Of a stretch of 49,442 bases of DNA, positions 1-7,503 are shown piece after piece; position 1 is the first letter of the stretch, and the number at the start of each line of letters is the position of its first letter. Source of the stretch: an uncultured Prevotellaceae bacterium (lineage in GTDB: Bacteria > Bacteroidota > Bacteroidia > Bacteroidales > Bacteroidaceae); contig CACYRS010000023.1 of the NCBI GenBank assembly GCA_902776935.1, forward strand, positions 1 to 49,442, written 5' to 3'. The position numbers and the translations under genes are program-made. The notes below the pieces were generated by a model. The model was not told the origin of the DNA, searched no databases, and saw only the letters and a list, made by a program, of their open reading frames with translations.

Positions 1-98
1 TCCAAGTTTTTTTCTGATTTCTTTGTCAACTACATGCGACATACGCGCCATTTTGCGACAAACCCCACAAATCCCCCAAATCTCTGTCGCGTCAACAC

Positions 99-130
99 CA
101 AAAAAGAGGTGCAACATTGTTGTCGCACCT
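99..130 (-). terminator. Intrinsic terminator
   Basis: On the minus strand the arms AGGTGC and GCACCT (107-112, 125-130), extended by four more pairs including one G-T, form a stem of about 10 bp with a 4-nt loop. A run of T follows (100-105 on the minus strand). It lies just downstream of the AraC-tail remnant ending at 152 and could also end transcription from the HTCS gene that stops at 318. Confidence 0.7.
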
Positions 131-151
131 TGTTATGTTATGTGATTTTGA

Positions 152-268
152 CTAAGCATTCCGAAACTCTATCGGAGTCATGCCAAAATGCTCTTTGACG
201 TATTTGCCAAAAAATGATGGATTTGGAAAACCTGTTATGTCGCAGATTTGCGACAAGCATACTGATGC
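152..268 (-). pseudogene. Remnant of an AraC-type HTH C-terminus
   Basis: An open stretch of 38 codons, bounded by an in-frame TAG at 269-271 and the stop at 152-154, encodes the last helix and tail of an AraC/HTH_18 domain (ITGFPNPSFFGKYVKEHFG, then MTPIEFR). This matches the C-terminal pattern of the HTCS next to it (GFSNPSYFSKCFQKQFG) but is a different sequence. No start and no first helix-turn-helix are present, so it is a decayed tail, probably of a second HTCS or AraC gene lost by rearrangement. The terminator at 99-130 probably belonged to it. Confidence 0.65.
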
Positions 269-317
269 CTATGCCGACTACCAGAACAAACTTCTGGAAT
301 ATCGTCAGAGTATAGGA

Positions 318-3300
318 TTATTTGAGTAGAGTGTTCTGTTTCATGAAATCAACGGGGCGGATGCCAAATTGTTTCTGGAAGCACTTTGAAAAATATGAAG
401 GATTAGAGAATCCAACCATATAACCGATCTCGCTGACGGTATACTTATTCTCTTGCAACAGTTGGGCAGCACGTTTGAGACGTACCATCTGTATCATCTC
501 ATTTGGAGTGATATCAGCCAGGGTCTTAATCTTGGCAAAGAGTCCGCTTCTGCTGATGTTCAGTTTGTCTGCAAGGAAATTCACATTAAGATCAGGATTA
601 GAGAAATTCTCCTCAATCAGTTTGTTCATACGGCAAAGGAACTCATTGTCGGTGGGGTTGCTGGCTATTTCAGTTACAGGCTCTAAGGGCTGAGTTGAGA
701 ATTTCTCAATGAACCTGCGACGCATTTCCAGGATGTTACGGATACATGCTTCGAGATACTGTACAGAGAAAGGTTTCTCAATATAGGTGTCAGCACCGAC
801 ATCCATACCCTCCACCTTTGAGTCGTCATCAGTCTTGGCGGTAAGCATGACAAACGGGATATGACTTGTCAAAGGATTACGACGCACCTGACGACAGAAT
901 TCTGCTCCATCCATACGTGGCATCATCCAGTCGGAAATGATAATGCTGATTTCGTTTTTCGACAATATATCGAGAGCCTCAATACCATCACCAGCTGTCA
1001 TTACCTGATACTTACCACCGAAGTTGCTCCTAAGGAAATCTACCATATCCTCACTATCGTCAACAATAAGCATAGAAGCAGTAGTGGTAGAAACGATTTC
1101 TTGCCTCATAGGCAAAGGTGTTTTATCAACAACTTTTTCCTCTGCTGCCACCTCATTACTTATCTCTGTTTGCGCAACCGGTAGTAAAACTGTGAATACA
1201 GAGCCTTTGCCAACTTCTGATTCTACGGAGATCATGCCATGATGACGATCCACAATACTCTTCACAATATTCAGGCCTATACCTGTACCAGGCTTGTTGT
1301 CCTGAGCCTGGAAGAATGGTTCGAAGATACGTTTACGATCCTCCTCTAGGATACCAACTCCATTGTCGGCTACAACAATACGGAAATGTTCGCCATCAGG
1401 TTCTGTCAAACACGACAGGCGAACCTCATCCTTTGTATATTTGTTGGCATTAGTCAACAGGTTGCTCACCACCTTTGTCAGAGCCTCTTTGTCAACTATT
1501 GCAGTAAAGTGCTCATCAGGGTATTCGATGGTAAAGCTCTTGCCCGTCTGCTCAAAAGTGGGTGCAAAGCGAGTACCGACAGACTCTATTAATTCATGGA
1601 TGTTTTGGGGAGCAAAGTGCATGATAAGACTCTGTTGCTCTACCTTTCGGAAGTCGAGCAGCTGATTGACGAGTTCCAACAGACGATGTGCATTGCGGTC
1701 GATTACCTTCATGTCATCAGAGGCATTTCCCCTTTTCATGATCTTCTCTAAGGGACCAATGATAAGCGATACGGGTGTTCGTATCTCATGAGCTATCATC
1801 GTAAAGAAGTTAAGTCGTGCCTCGCGCACCTCTTTCTCCTTCTGTTCATTAAGCCGCTGCATTTCTTGCTGATGCCGTTGGTCAGCACGCTTGAGACGCA
1901 GATGGACATAGTACCAAATGGCAGCAATAATCAAAGCTATATAAAAGAGTTTTGCATACCAACTCCACCAGAAGGGCGGATGGACGATGACCTTTAATAC
2001 AGCTTCTTTATCTGACCATATTCCGTCATTGTTTGTTGCTTTCACTCGCAACGTATAACTACCGGCAGGCAGGTTGGTATAGGTGGCCTTGGTCTGGTTG
2101 CCCACATAGTTCCAGTCATGATCAAACCCCTCGAGTTTATAGGCATATTGGTTTTTTTCAGGCGAACAATAACTCAGGGCTGCATATGAAAAGCTTACCA
2201 TTTGGGCATCGTCGTAGCCGAAGACAATTTCTTTCGTCTGGGATAAGTCAACGGGCAGACCTTCGTTTGTAAATTCCTGTTTGTTACTGATAGCCAATGA
2301 GGTAATATAGACATGCGGCATCACGCTATTGGCCAGGATGCGGTAAGGATAGAAAGTACTAAAGCCATTGGTGGTTCCAATATATATTTGACCATTACTG
2401 GCCTTCATTGCAGCATTGGGTTGAGCTTGTTCACCCACCAAACCGTCCTCACGTGTAAACTGCTGGATGCCTTCACCTGGAACATATTTCAGAATGCCAT
2501 GATTTGTGGCAAGCCACAATGCTCCATTGTCTTCAATGATACTCATCACACTCTGGCTTCTACCATCCAAACTTACATATTTGAAGTTATCATGTTCTGA
2601 ATCGTAGGCGCATAGACCGCCAAGTGTAGCTACCCAGAGTTTGCCGCTTCCATCAACGTGAGCACAGTTAACCTCATTGTGCGGAAGCGTTGTTTCATTG
2701 TTATCTGTATGAGTATATTGTTTCAGTTTACCGCTCTTACGATTGTAGCACCACAAACCTTCTCCAAGGGTTGACAGCCACAGGTTGCCATGTTTGTCTT
2801 CGTCGATGTCTATTATGATGGCACCAGTCTTACCAATACGAGTGAAATTATCATGCTGATAGTCGTAAAGATTCAGACCTTCCATTGTAGCTACCCACAT
2901 CTTACCATAAGAGTCGAGGTAGATATCATAGGAATTGGAGTTGTCAAGGCTTTTTGGATCACCGGTCTGCATATATTGTTTCAAGGAGCCGCTTTCTACA
3001 TTCAGTACCATCACACCGTCAGTATAGGTTCCTAACCACAAATTATTGTAACTGTCCAGACAGAGGGCATGGGCATTTTTACGAGAGAGGACATCCTTAT
3101 GCGGATAATTGAGGAAGCGATGGTCTTTTGGGGAGTAGCACATCAGTCCACCGTCATCACTGGCAATCCAGATATGCCCCTTTTTATCCTCACAGAAACG
3201 GGAGATGACATTGCCAACGGGACTATTATCGCCACCATCATTGGAAAACGCCTCAAAACGTTTACCTACAGGTGATACATAATTAATGCCACCATAGAAA

Positions 3301-4244
3301 GTTCCAATCCATAAACCTCCTTCATTATCTTTGGTTATAGCATATACGAAACGATCACCAAGATTATTTGGGCGATTCTGATTGTTGTCGAGTAGGCGAT
3401 ACCATTCACGGGTGTTGGTATTGAAGCAGATAACACCATCGTCACAACCGATACATATACAATCTCCACTGCGTTCGAAGAGAGTGTGGATATGCAAGCC
3501 AATGCCTGCAATAGTAGGAGAGAGCACCTTTTCCAAATGCCCATCGCTATGCATGAGCAACAGACCATTCTCCCACGAACCGAGCCATAATCTGCCGTCC
3601 TTGGTCTGAAGCATGCGAAGAGAGTTGTAATGATTATTGAAGGTGAGATCTATGGGTTCAAATATATCATGCAGACGGTTTAAACGTTGTAAGGTGGGGC
3701 CTCCCCAATTGGTCAGTGCCCATATCTGATTATCACGATCGATAAATATCTGTGCCACAGCACCACGAGACGATTCAAAATTGTAGTTTTTTGCTGGTTT
3801 GTTCTCAGGGATGCACCATACACCTTGTTCCATAGTAGATACCCAAAGGTTACCTTCTTTGTCATGCGCCAGACTCGTAACAGTGGAATGAATATCAATC
3901 GGCACATGATTGAGTTTCCCGTGTCCTTGTGTTGAGAAATCAAAGATAAACACACCTTTGTCCGTTCCTGCTATAACGCTTCGATCAGAAGATAATAAGG
4001 CGGAGATATATTGGTTAGTTCCTAGTTCTGGTATACGATATTGTTGTATCGTTGTTCCATCATACCGGCAGAGACCATTATCTGTACCAAACCAGATAAA
4101 ACCGAAATCATCCTGAACGATATTTCTGACAGCATTAGATGGCAGGCCGTCATCCATTGTAATTCTGCGATAACGGGAATCGTCCTTTGCCCAGAACGGC
4201 AAAAGTGCCATAAGTGCTGAGAGCAGTAATATCATTCGTTTCAT
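318..4244 (-). CDS. Hybrid two-component sensor-regulator (HTCS)
   Basis: One-protein signal transducer of about 1308 residues that senses a glycan fragment in the periplasm and activates the adjacent utilisation genes. In order it shows a signal peptide, about 14 beta-propeller Reg_prop repeats (such as GLWIGTFYGGI), a Y_Y_Y domain near 670-745, one membrane segment near 758-780 (WYAKLFYIALIIAAIWYYV), a histidine kinase with H-box IAHEIRTP (His near 820), N-box NLLTNANKYT and G-boxes DNGVGI and GTGIGLNIV, a receiver with phospho-acceptor Asp in ISDWMMPRMDG and Lys in EKPF, and an AraC HTH at the C-terminus. A longer reading begins at 4262, but the ATG at 4244 (MKRMILLL) gives a clean signal peptide. 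The -7 box TACCTTTG lies only 7 bases before this ATG. It follows the 415-residue gene by 55 bp and is the likely regulator of the whole locus. Confidence 0.95.
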   Translation of the reverse strand: MKRMILLLSALMALLPFWAKDDSRYRRITMDDGLPSNAVRNIVQDDFGFIWFGTDNGLCRYDGTTIQQYRIPELGTNQYISALLSSDRSVIAGTDKGVFIFDFSTQGHGKLNHVPIDIHSTVTSLAHDKEGNLWVSTMEQGVWCIPENKPAKNYNFESSRGAVAQIFIDRDNQIWALTNWGGPTLQRLNRLHDIFEPIDLTFNNHYNSLRMLQTKDGRLWLGSWENGLLLMHSDGHLEKVLSPTIAGIGLHIHTLFERSGDCICIGCDDGVICFNTNTREWYRLLDNNQNRPNNLGDRFVYAITKDNEGGLWIGTFYGGINYVSPVGKRFEAFSNDGGDNSPVGNVISRFCEDKKGHIWIASDDGGLMCYSPKDHRFLNYPHKDVLSRKNAHALCLDSYNNLWLGTYTDGVMVLNVESGSLKQYMQTGDPKSLDNSNSYDIYLDSYGKMWVATMEGLNLYDYQHDNFTRIGKTGAIIIDIDEDKHGNLWLSTLGEGLWCYNRKSGKLKQYTHTDNNETTLPHNEVNCAHVDGSGKLWVATLGGLCAYDSEHDNFKYVSLDGRSQSVMSIIEDNGALWLATNHGILKYVPGEGIQQFTREDGLVGEQAQPNAAMKASNGQIYIGTTNGFSTFYPYRILANSVMPHVYITSLAISNKQEFTNEGLPVDLSQTKEIVFGYDDAQMVSFSYAALSYCSPEKNQYAYKLEGFDHDWNYVGNQTKATYTNLPAGSYTLRVKATNNDGIWSDKEAVLKVIVHPPFWWSWYAKLFYIALIIAAIWYYVHLRLKRADQRHQQEMQRLNEQKEKEVREARLNFFTMIAHEIRTPVSLIIGPLEKIMKRGNASDDMKVIDRNAHRLLELVNQLLDFRKVEQQSLIMHFAPQNIHELIESVGTRFAPTFEQTGKSFTIEYPDEHFTAIVDKEALTKVVSNLLTNANKYTKDEVRLSCLTEPDGEHFRIVVADNGVGILEEDRKRIFEPFFQAQDNKPGTGIGLNIVKSIVDRHHGMISVESEVGKGSVFTVLLPVAQTEISNEVAAEEKVVDKTPLPMRQEIVSTTTASMLIVDDSEDMVDFLRSNFGGKYQVMTAGDGIEALDILSKNEISIIISDWMMPRMDGAEFCRQVRRNPLTSHIPFVMLTAKTDDDSKVEGMDVGADTYIEKPFSVQYLEACIRNILEMRRRFIEKFSTQPLEPVTEIASNPTDNEFLCRMNKLIEENFSNPDLNVNFLADKLNISRSGLFAKIKTLADITPNEMIQMVRLKRAAQLLQENKYTVSEIGYMVGFSNPSYFSKCFQKQFGIRPVDFMKQNTLLK

Positions 4245-4251
4245 CGGGAGG

Positions 4252-4259
4252 CAAAGGTA
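4252..4259 (-). promoter_or_regulatory. -7 box TACCTTTG of the HTCS gene
   Basis: Matches the Bacteroidota TAnnTTTG consensus and ends 7 bases before the chosen start, so the leader is expected to be extremely short or absent. No clear -33 TTTG and no HTCS half-site was found at the spacing seen elsewhere in the locus. Confidence 0.55.
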
Positions 4260-4299
4260 CAAAGAAATTTTGAGAATTCTTCATAACCTTGCCACTTTT

Positions 4300-5547
4300 T
4301 TACTTCTTTGTCAATATTCTGAACTGATAGGGGAACTGCAGGAGTTCTGCCTTAGGCTCCGGATTTGCCTCTGTGGGCATGGGAATATGATAGTGCTGTT
4401 CGGGTGCTCCCATGACTATCAGATAAAGATGTTTGAGAGTCTTGCCTTTAGGGGTTACGAAGGTTGTTGCATTGACAGGGGAGTAGATACTCTCGTCATC
4501 CGTAGTCACGCCTACAAATCCATATCGCAGATGGTCACCTTTTAATTGCAGGTCGAAACACTTTGATTTCAAGTTCACTATATCATCGAGCATGAAAGCG
4601 TTGAAGCCATATTCCTCCGGATCGTCCTTTGGACGCAGCCACTTCTCACCATTACACTCAGTATCAAACGTACATGCATATTTCCTCGTCTCCTTTCTTG
4701 CATGCTTAAAGTCGAAATTTACCAGATGTTGATATCCTCTGAACATCTCGTCATTGAATTCGCTTTGCGTCATACGATACATCCGCTTATATGTCATCGC
4801 AGGATCTTCGCCAATCTTTCCCTGACGGTACAGTTCTGCGATAGTCTTCTTGCCATGAAGGTCGCTCCACCACTGAATGACATAAGGCGAGTGGTAGATA
4901 TTCTCGAGATGCAGATATGCCTTGTGGGTGAGTTTCTTGAAGGCTTCGAAGTGGTAATTCTCATCCGTCAGCCAGTTAGGATTTACCTGCCAGAGCATCC
5001 ATTGCGAGGTCATCTCAAAGAAACCTGATCCTCCCCAGGCATCGCCCACGCTATCGGCAGGGATCTGCAACTGGAAACTATGGCCCAGTTCGTGAGCCAT
5101 GCAGTTCATCTTCTCATCTTGTATGCGGTTTGGTGCAACCCAAAGAGCACCGATGAAATTATCGTAGGTTCCGCCATAGGCTGTTCCATCGAGGGAGTAC
5201 ATGACCATCACCATCATCTTATATTTATCGCATTTGGAACCTGGTTTTGAGAATTCCAGCGTATCGCGGAAGAAATGATAGAATGACTGTACGCGATTCT
5301 TCAGATTCTCCAGATTGAAACTCATGGGTTTGCCCTCGAGTTGAGGCGGATTGCTGGTGTCGTTGCCGAAGCCGCGCTCCCACATAAAGATGATATCATC
5401 AGTCTCAATACTCCGTTTGAAACTCCACTTCGAGGTGTCAGCCTGCAAGTCCATGCCTCGCAAGTCTTCAGGAATGAATATCTTTTTCTGGGCTTGTGCT
5501 GATAAACCACTCACCACACACACTAATCCGACAATAAATCTAATCAT
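4300..5547 (-). CDS. Secreted HExGH metalloprotease-like protein (DUF6055-like)
   Basis: A 415-residue secreted protein with a type I signal peptide ending near SAQAQ. The central part contains AHELGHSFQ (near residues 152-160), a zinc-site HExxH in the HExGHxxQ form, followed 22 residues later by a Glu in FFEMTSQW that could be the third zinc ligand. This spacing fits the M60-like consensus HExGH-X(8-28)-E, but the overall sequence looks like the family I know as DUF6055, whose activity I do not know. It shares the fold-defining stretches DKYKM, GTYDNFIGALWV and the HExGH motif with the larger gene at 7504-9819, so the two are paralogues. It lies 12 bp after the CotH-like gene and is probably cotranscribed with it. 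Zinc-peptidase action on a glycoprotein is inference; family assignment is moderately sure. Confidence 0.75.
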   Translation of the reverse strand: MIRFIVGLVCVVSGLSAQAQKKIFIPEDLRGMDLQADTSKWSFKRSIETDDIIFMWERGFGNDTSNPPQLEGKPMSFNLENLKNRVQSFYHFFRDTLEFSKPGSKCDKYKMMVMVMYSLDGTAYGGTYDNFIGALWVAPNRIQDEKMNCMAHELGHSFQLQIPADSVGDAWGGSGFFEMTSQWMLWQVNPNWLTDENYHFEAFKKLTHKAYLHLENIYHSPYVIQWWSDLHGKKTIAELYRQGKIGEDPAMTYKRMYRMTQSEFNDEMFRGYQHLVNFDFKHARKETRKYACTFDTECNGEKWLRPKDDPEEYGFNAFMLDDIVNLKSKCFDLQLKGDHLRYGFVGVTTDDESIYSPVNATTFVTPKGKTLKHLYLIVMGAPEQHYHIPMPTEANPEPKAELLQFPYQFRILTKK

Positions 5548-5559
5548 AATGCTTCAATT

Positions 5560-7266
5560 TTAATTTCCTGCAGGATAGTTCCTGACGATATTGTCCATAT
5601 AGATGGCTCGAGAGTTTAGCCATTTCTCCATGCGATTAATCTCCGTTTTATAATCTTTGTCGATGGGCCAGCGCTTGGCATCGCGCTCCATAGCTTCGGC
5701 AGCTGCGTCGGCATATTTTTTTGCTTCTGGCCAGAATTCTGACATGATTCTTGGCATAAGTGCATTCCAGCGATTCTTTACTTCGCTGACGAACTTCTTG
5801 TTCTTCCACATGTCGGTAAAGAAACTGGGCGTGTAGGTGTAGTTGCTAACGTGGTTTGCAGGATCGGTTCCAAGCACTGTTTCAAGATAGTCGCTGAAGA
5901 ATTTATGCCCTGTCGTCATCTGGCTCCAGTCGAAGTCATAGCTGGCATCAAAGTCCCAGAGCGGACCAAAGGTCCATTTGGCTTCGCCTTCGTCCGACGC
6001 GACTCGGCCATTCAAGCGAGCTTGATGGCTCTCGCTGCTCCGTCCGTTCGAGTCAGCATCCTTGTCCTTGTGGATATAAATACTGCGAGGTGCAGAGAGT
6101 TCCACATTATATATATACTCCTGTATCAGCAGGTAGTCTATCATCACAGGGATATCGCAGACCTTTGCCAATGCCTCATAGTCGTGGCTGTGGATAATGT
6201 TCTCCAGATCGCCGAATGCCTTTTTAGCGTCTTCGATGAGGGTTTCAGGTGTGGCGTAGTCCTCTGCATCAGGACTCTTTACACAGACGGGCATACGATA
6301 TACACTCGACCAGAAATTATCACCAGCCTTTGGTGATTCTTCAGGACCGTCATCCACATCTAGCGACAGCAGCCAACCTTTCTTGCTGTTGATATTCACA
6401 CGGCTCTTGCCTTGTTCTACTTGCTCTGTCAGTTGGTAGAGTCCGACATAGTCGCCATTGAGCGTCACTTCTACGTAGCGGTTGCTGTTGGTATAAGGCA
6501 CGCCGAGTCCTTGTCCCATTGCAAAGACAAAGGTGTTCATCAGGTGTGTCGGGTCGCGATAGTTGGCCAACAATACCCAGTCTTTCTCTTCTGCCATTCC
6601 CAGTATCGAGGCTTTCTCATCGAGTTTGATACGATACGGTTTCTTGGGATACCAGAGCCATGTGGAGTTTCCACGACCTCTGATGCGACCTCTGCCCTCA
6701 TAGTTCCAGACGGCAGTATCTGATTCAATCTTAATGGTACATGCTCGATAGTCGGCTTTTTCCTTAGAGTCGACTTTCGCACCATTATCTGTCGTAATCG
6801 TCATCTTTGCAACTTGGTAACGTGCTGGCAGCGAATTTTGTTTTTCCTCAGGTTTATCTTCTTCCCAAAGCCGTATGGTTTCTACGTTGAAGGTATAATA
6901 GATGACTGAGGCCAAGCCCGGCTGTATCACTATCGAATAGAGTTGTTGATAGGATCCCGACAACACCACTTTCTGATCCTGATACTGGCGGAAATCCTCC
7001 TTAAAGTTTCCTACCGTGATATGCACACCCAGCTCATCTCCCCAGGGAAAGGGGTTCTTTTCTTCTGTATTGACTTGGATTACCCATTCCTTGCCGGATT
7101 CGTTATAGCGGAGGTATGCTGCGAATTCGTCAGCATGGTAGACAGTCTTATCGACTGCTTCTATCTTCTTCTGAGAGTCCTCCTTCTCCGGCTCGTCATT
7201 CTCTGATGAACAACCTGCTACCAGCAGTGCCGCCATCGTAAATATAAGGATCTTTTTCATATTCAT
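5560..7266 (-). CDS. CotH-like kinase-fold lipoprotein
   Basis: About 568 residues with a lipoprotein signal (lipobox LLVAGC) and a large CotH domain: GRIRGRGNSTW, KKPYRIKLDEKASILGM, DWVLLANYRDPT, and later FGPLWDFDASYDFDW. CotH proteins are spore-coat kinases in Bacillus; their role in Bacteroidota glycan loci is not known to me. The start at 7266 (MNMKKILIF) is chosen over an upstream reading at 7293 because the -7 box TACCTTTG (7272-7279) would lie inside the longer version. A second ATG at 7260 is equally plausible. The stretch between the DKD at about residue 400 and KWTFGPLWDF holds about 25 extra residues, rich in Ser, Glu and Arg and GC-rich in DNA (5980-6056), that look like an in-frame insertion. 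It has its own HTCS-type operator upstream. Confidence 0.85.
   Translation of the reverse strand: MNMKKILIFTMAALLVAGCSSENDEPEKEDSQKKIEAVDKTVYHADEFAAYLRYNESGKEWVIQVNTEEKNPFPWGDELGVHITVGNFKEDFRQYQDQKVVLSGSYQQLYSIVIQPGLASVIYYTFNVETIRLWEEDKPEEKQNSLPARYQVAKMTITTDNGAKVDSKEKADYRACTIKIESDTAVWNYEGRGRIRGRGNSTWLWYPKKPYRIKLDEKASILGMAEEKDWVLLANYRDPTHLMNTFVFAMGQGLGVPYTNSNRYVEVTLNGDYVGLYQLTEQVEQGKSRVNINSKKGWLLSLDVDDGPEESPKAGDNFWSSVYRMPVCVKSPDAEDYATPETLIEDAKKAFGDLENIIHSHDYEALAKVCDIPVMIDYLLIQEYIYNVELSAPRSIYIHKDKDADSNGRSSESHQARLNGRVASDEGEAKWTFGPLWDFDASYDFDWSQMTTGHKFFSDYLETVLGTDPANHVSNYTYTPSFFTDMWKNKKFVSEVKNRWNALMPRIMSEFWPEAKKYADAAAEAMERDAKRWPIDKDYKTEINRMEKWLNSRAIYMDNIVRNYPAGN
5983..6056. repeat. Possible in-frame inserted palindromic element in the CotH gene
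   Basis: A GC-rich block inside the coding sequence with nested inverted pairs: GACTCG (6001-6006) with CGAGTC (6049-6054), GCCATTCAAGC with GCTTGATGGC (6007-6029, one bulge), and AGCGAG with CTCGCT (6015-6036). It encodes a hydrophilic loop that CotH proteins usually do not have between the strand ending DKD and the KWTFGP motif. It does not carry the GGGGACAGGTC core of the two palindromes in the GH43 gene. Confidence 0.4.
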
Positions 7267-7271
7267 GGCTG

Positions 7272-7337
7272 CAAAGGTAAGAATCTTTGTCAAAAGAGGA
7301 TGTCACAATCGTCCAAAATGATACAAATATCGTCTAA
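7272..7337 (-). promoter_or_regulatory. HTCS-type operator and promoter of the CotH operon
   Basis: On the minus strand two direct half-sites, TTAGACGAT (7337-7329) and TTGGACGAT (7316-7308), start 21 bp apart. Exactly 28 bases separate the second from the -7 box TACCTTTG (7279-7272). No -33 TTTG is visible at 19-21 bases from the -7 box, as expected for an activator-dependent promoter. The same layout occurs at both promoters of the 17970-18203 divergent region. A third, inverted copy (ATGGACGAT, 7359-7367) lies further upstream. Confidence 0.8.
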
Positions 7338-7376
7338 GTACTCATTTTGTGCTATGGAATGGACGATTTAACGAGG

Positions 7377-7406
7377 TTACGGCTCATGCCAGGTGAGCTT
7401 ACGGCT
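7377..7406. repeat. Direct repeat TTACGGCT, 22-bp spacing
   Basis: Two copies of TTACGGCT (7377-7384 and 7399-7406), each within a longer imperfect repeat (GAGGTTACGGCTC and GAGCTTACGGCTA), start 22 bp apart. They lie upstream of the HTCS half-sites of the CotH promoter. Function unknown; two-helical-turn spacing suggests a protein site. Confidence 0.4.
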
Positions 7407-7413
7407 ATAATTA

Positions 7414-7450
7414 ACGAGGGGCGGATCTAATCACAGACCCAGCCCCTCGT
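7414..7450 (-). terminator. Strong hairpin after the SusC/D operon
   Basis: Perfect 9-bp arms ACGAGGGGC (7414-7422) and GCCCCTCGT (7442-7450), extended inward by GGATCT/AGACCC with one G-T pair. It lies 53 bp beyond the stop of the 7504-9819 gene and before the CotH promoter. No T-run follows on the minus strand, so it may be a processing or attenuating hairpin rather than a classical terminator. Confidence 0.5.
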
Positions 7451-7503
7451 GACTAACCTAAAAAATGGTACTAACTAACAATTATAACTAACCATAGCAT
7501 GAT

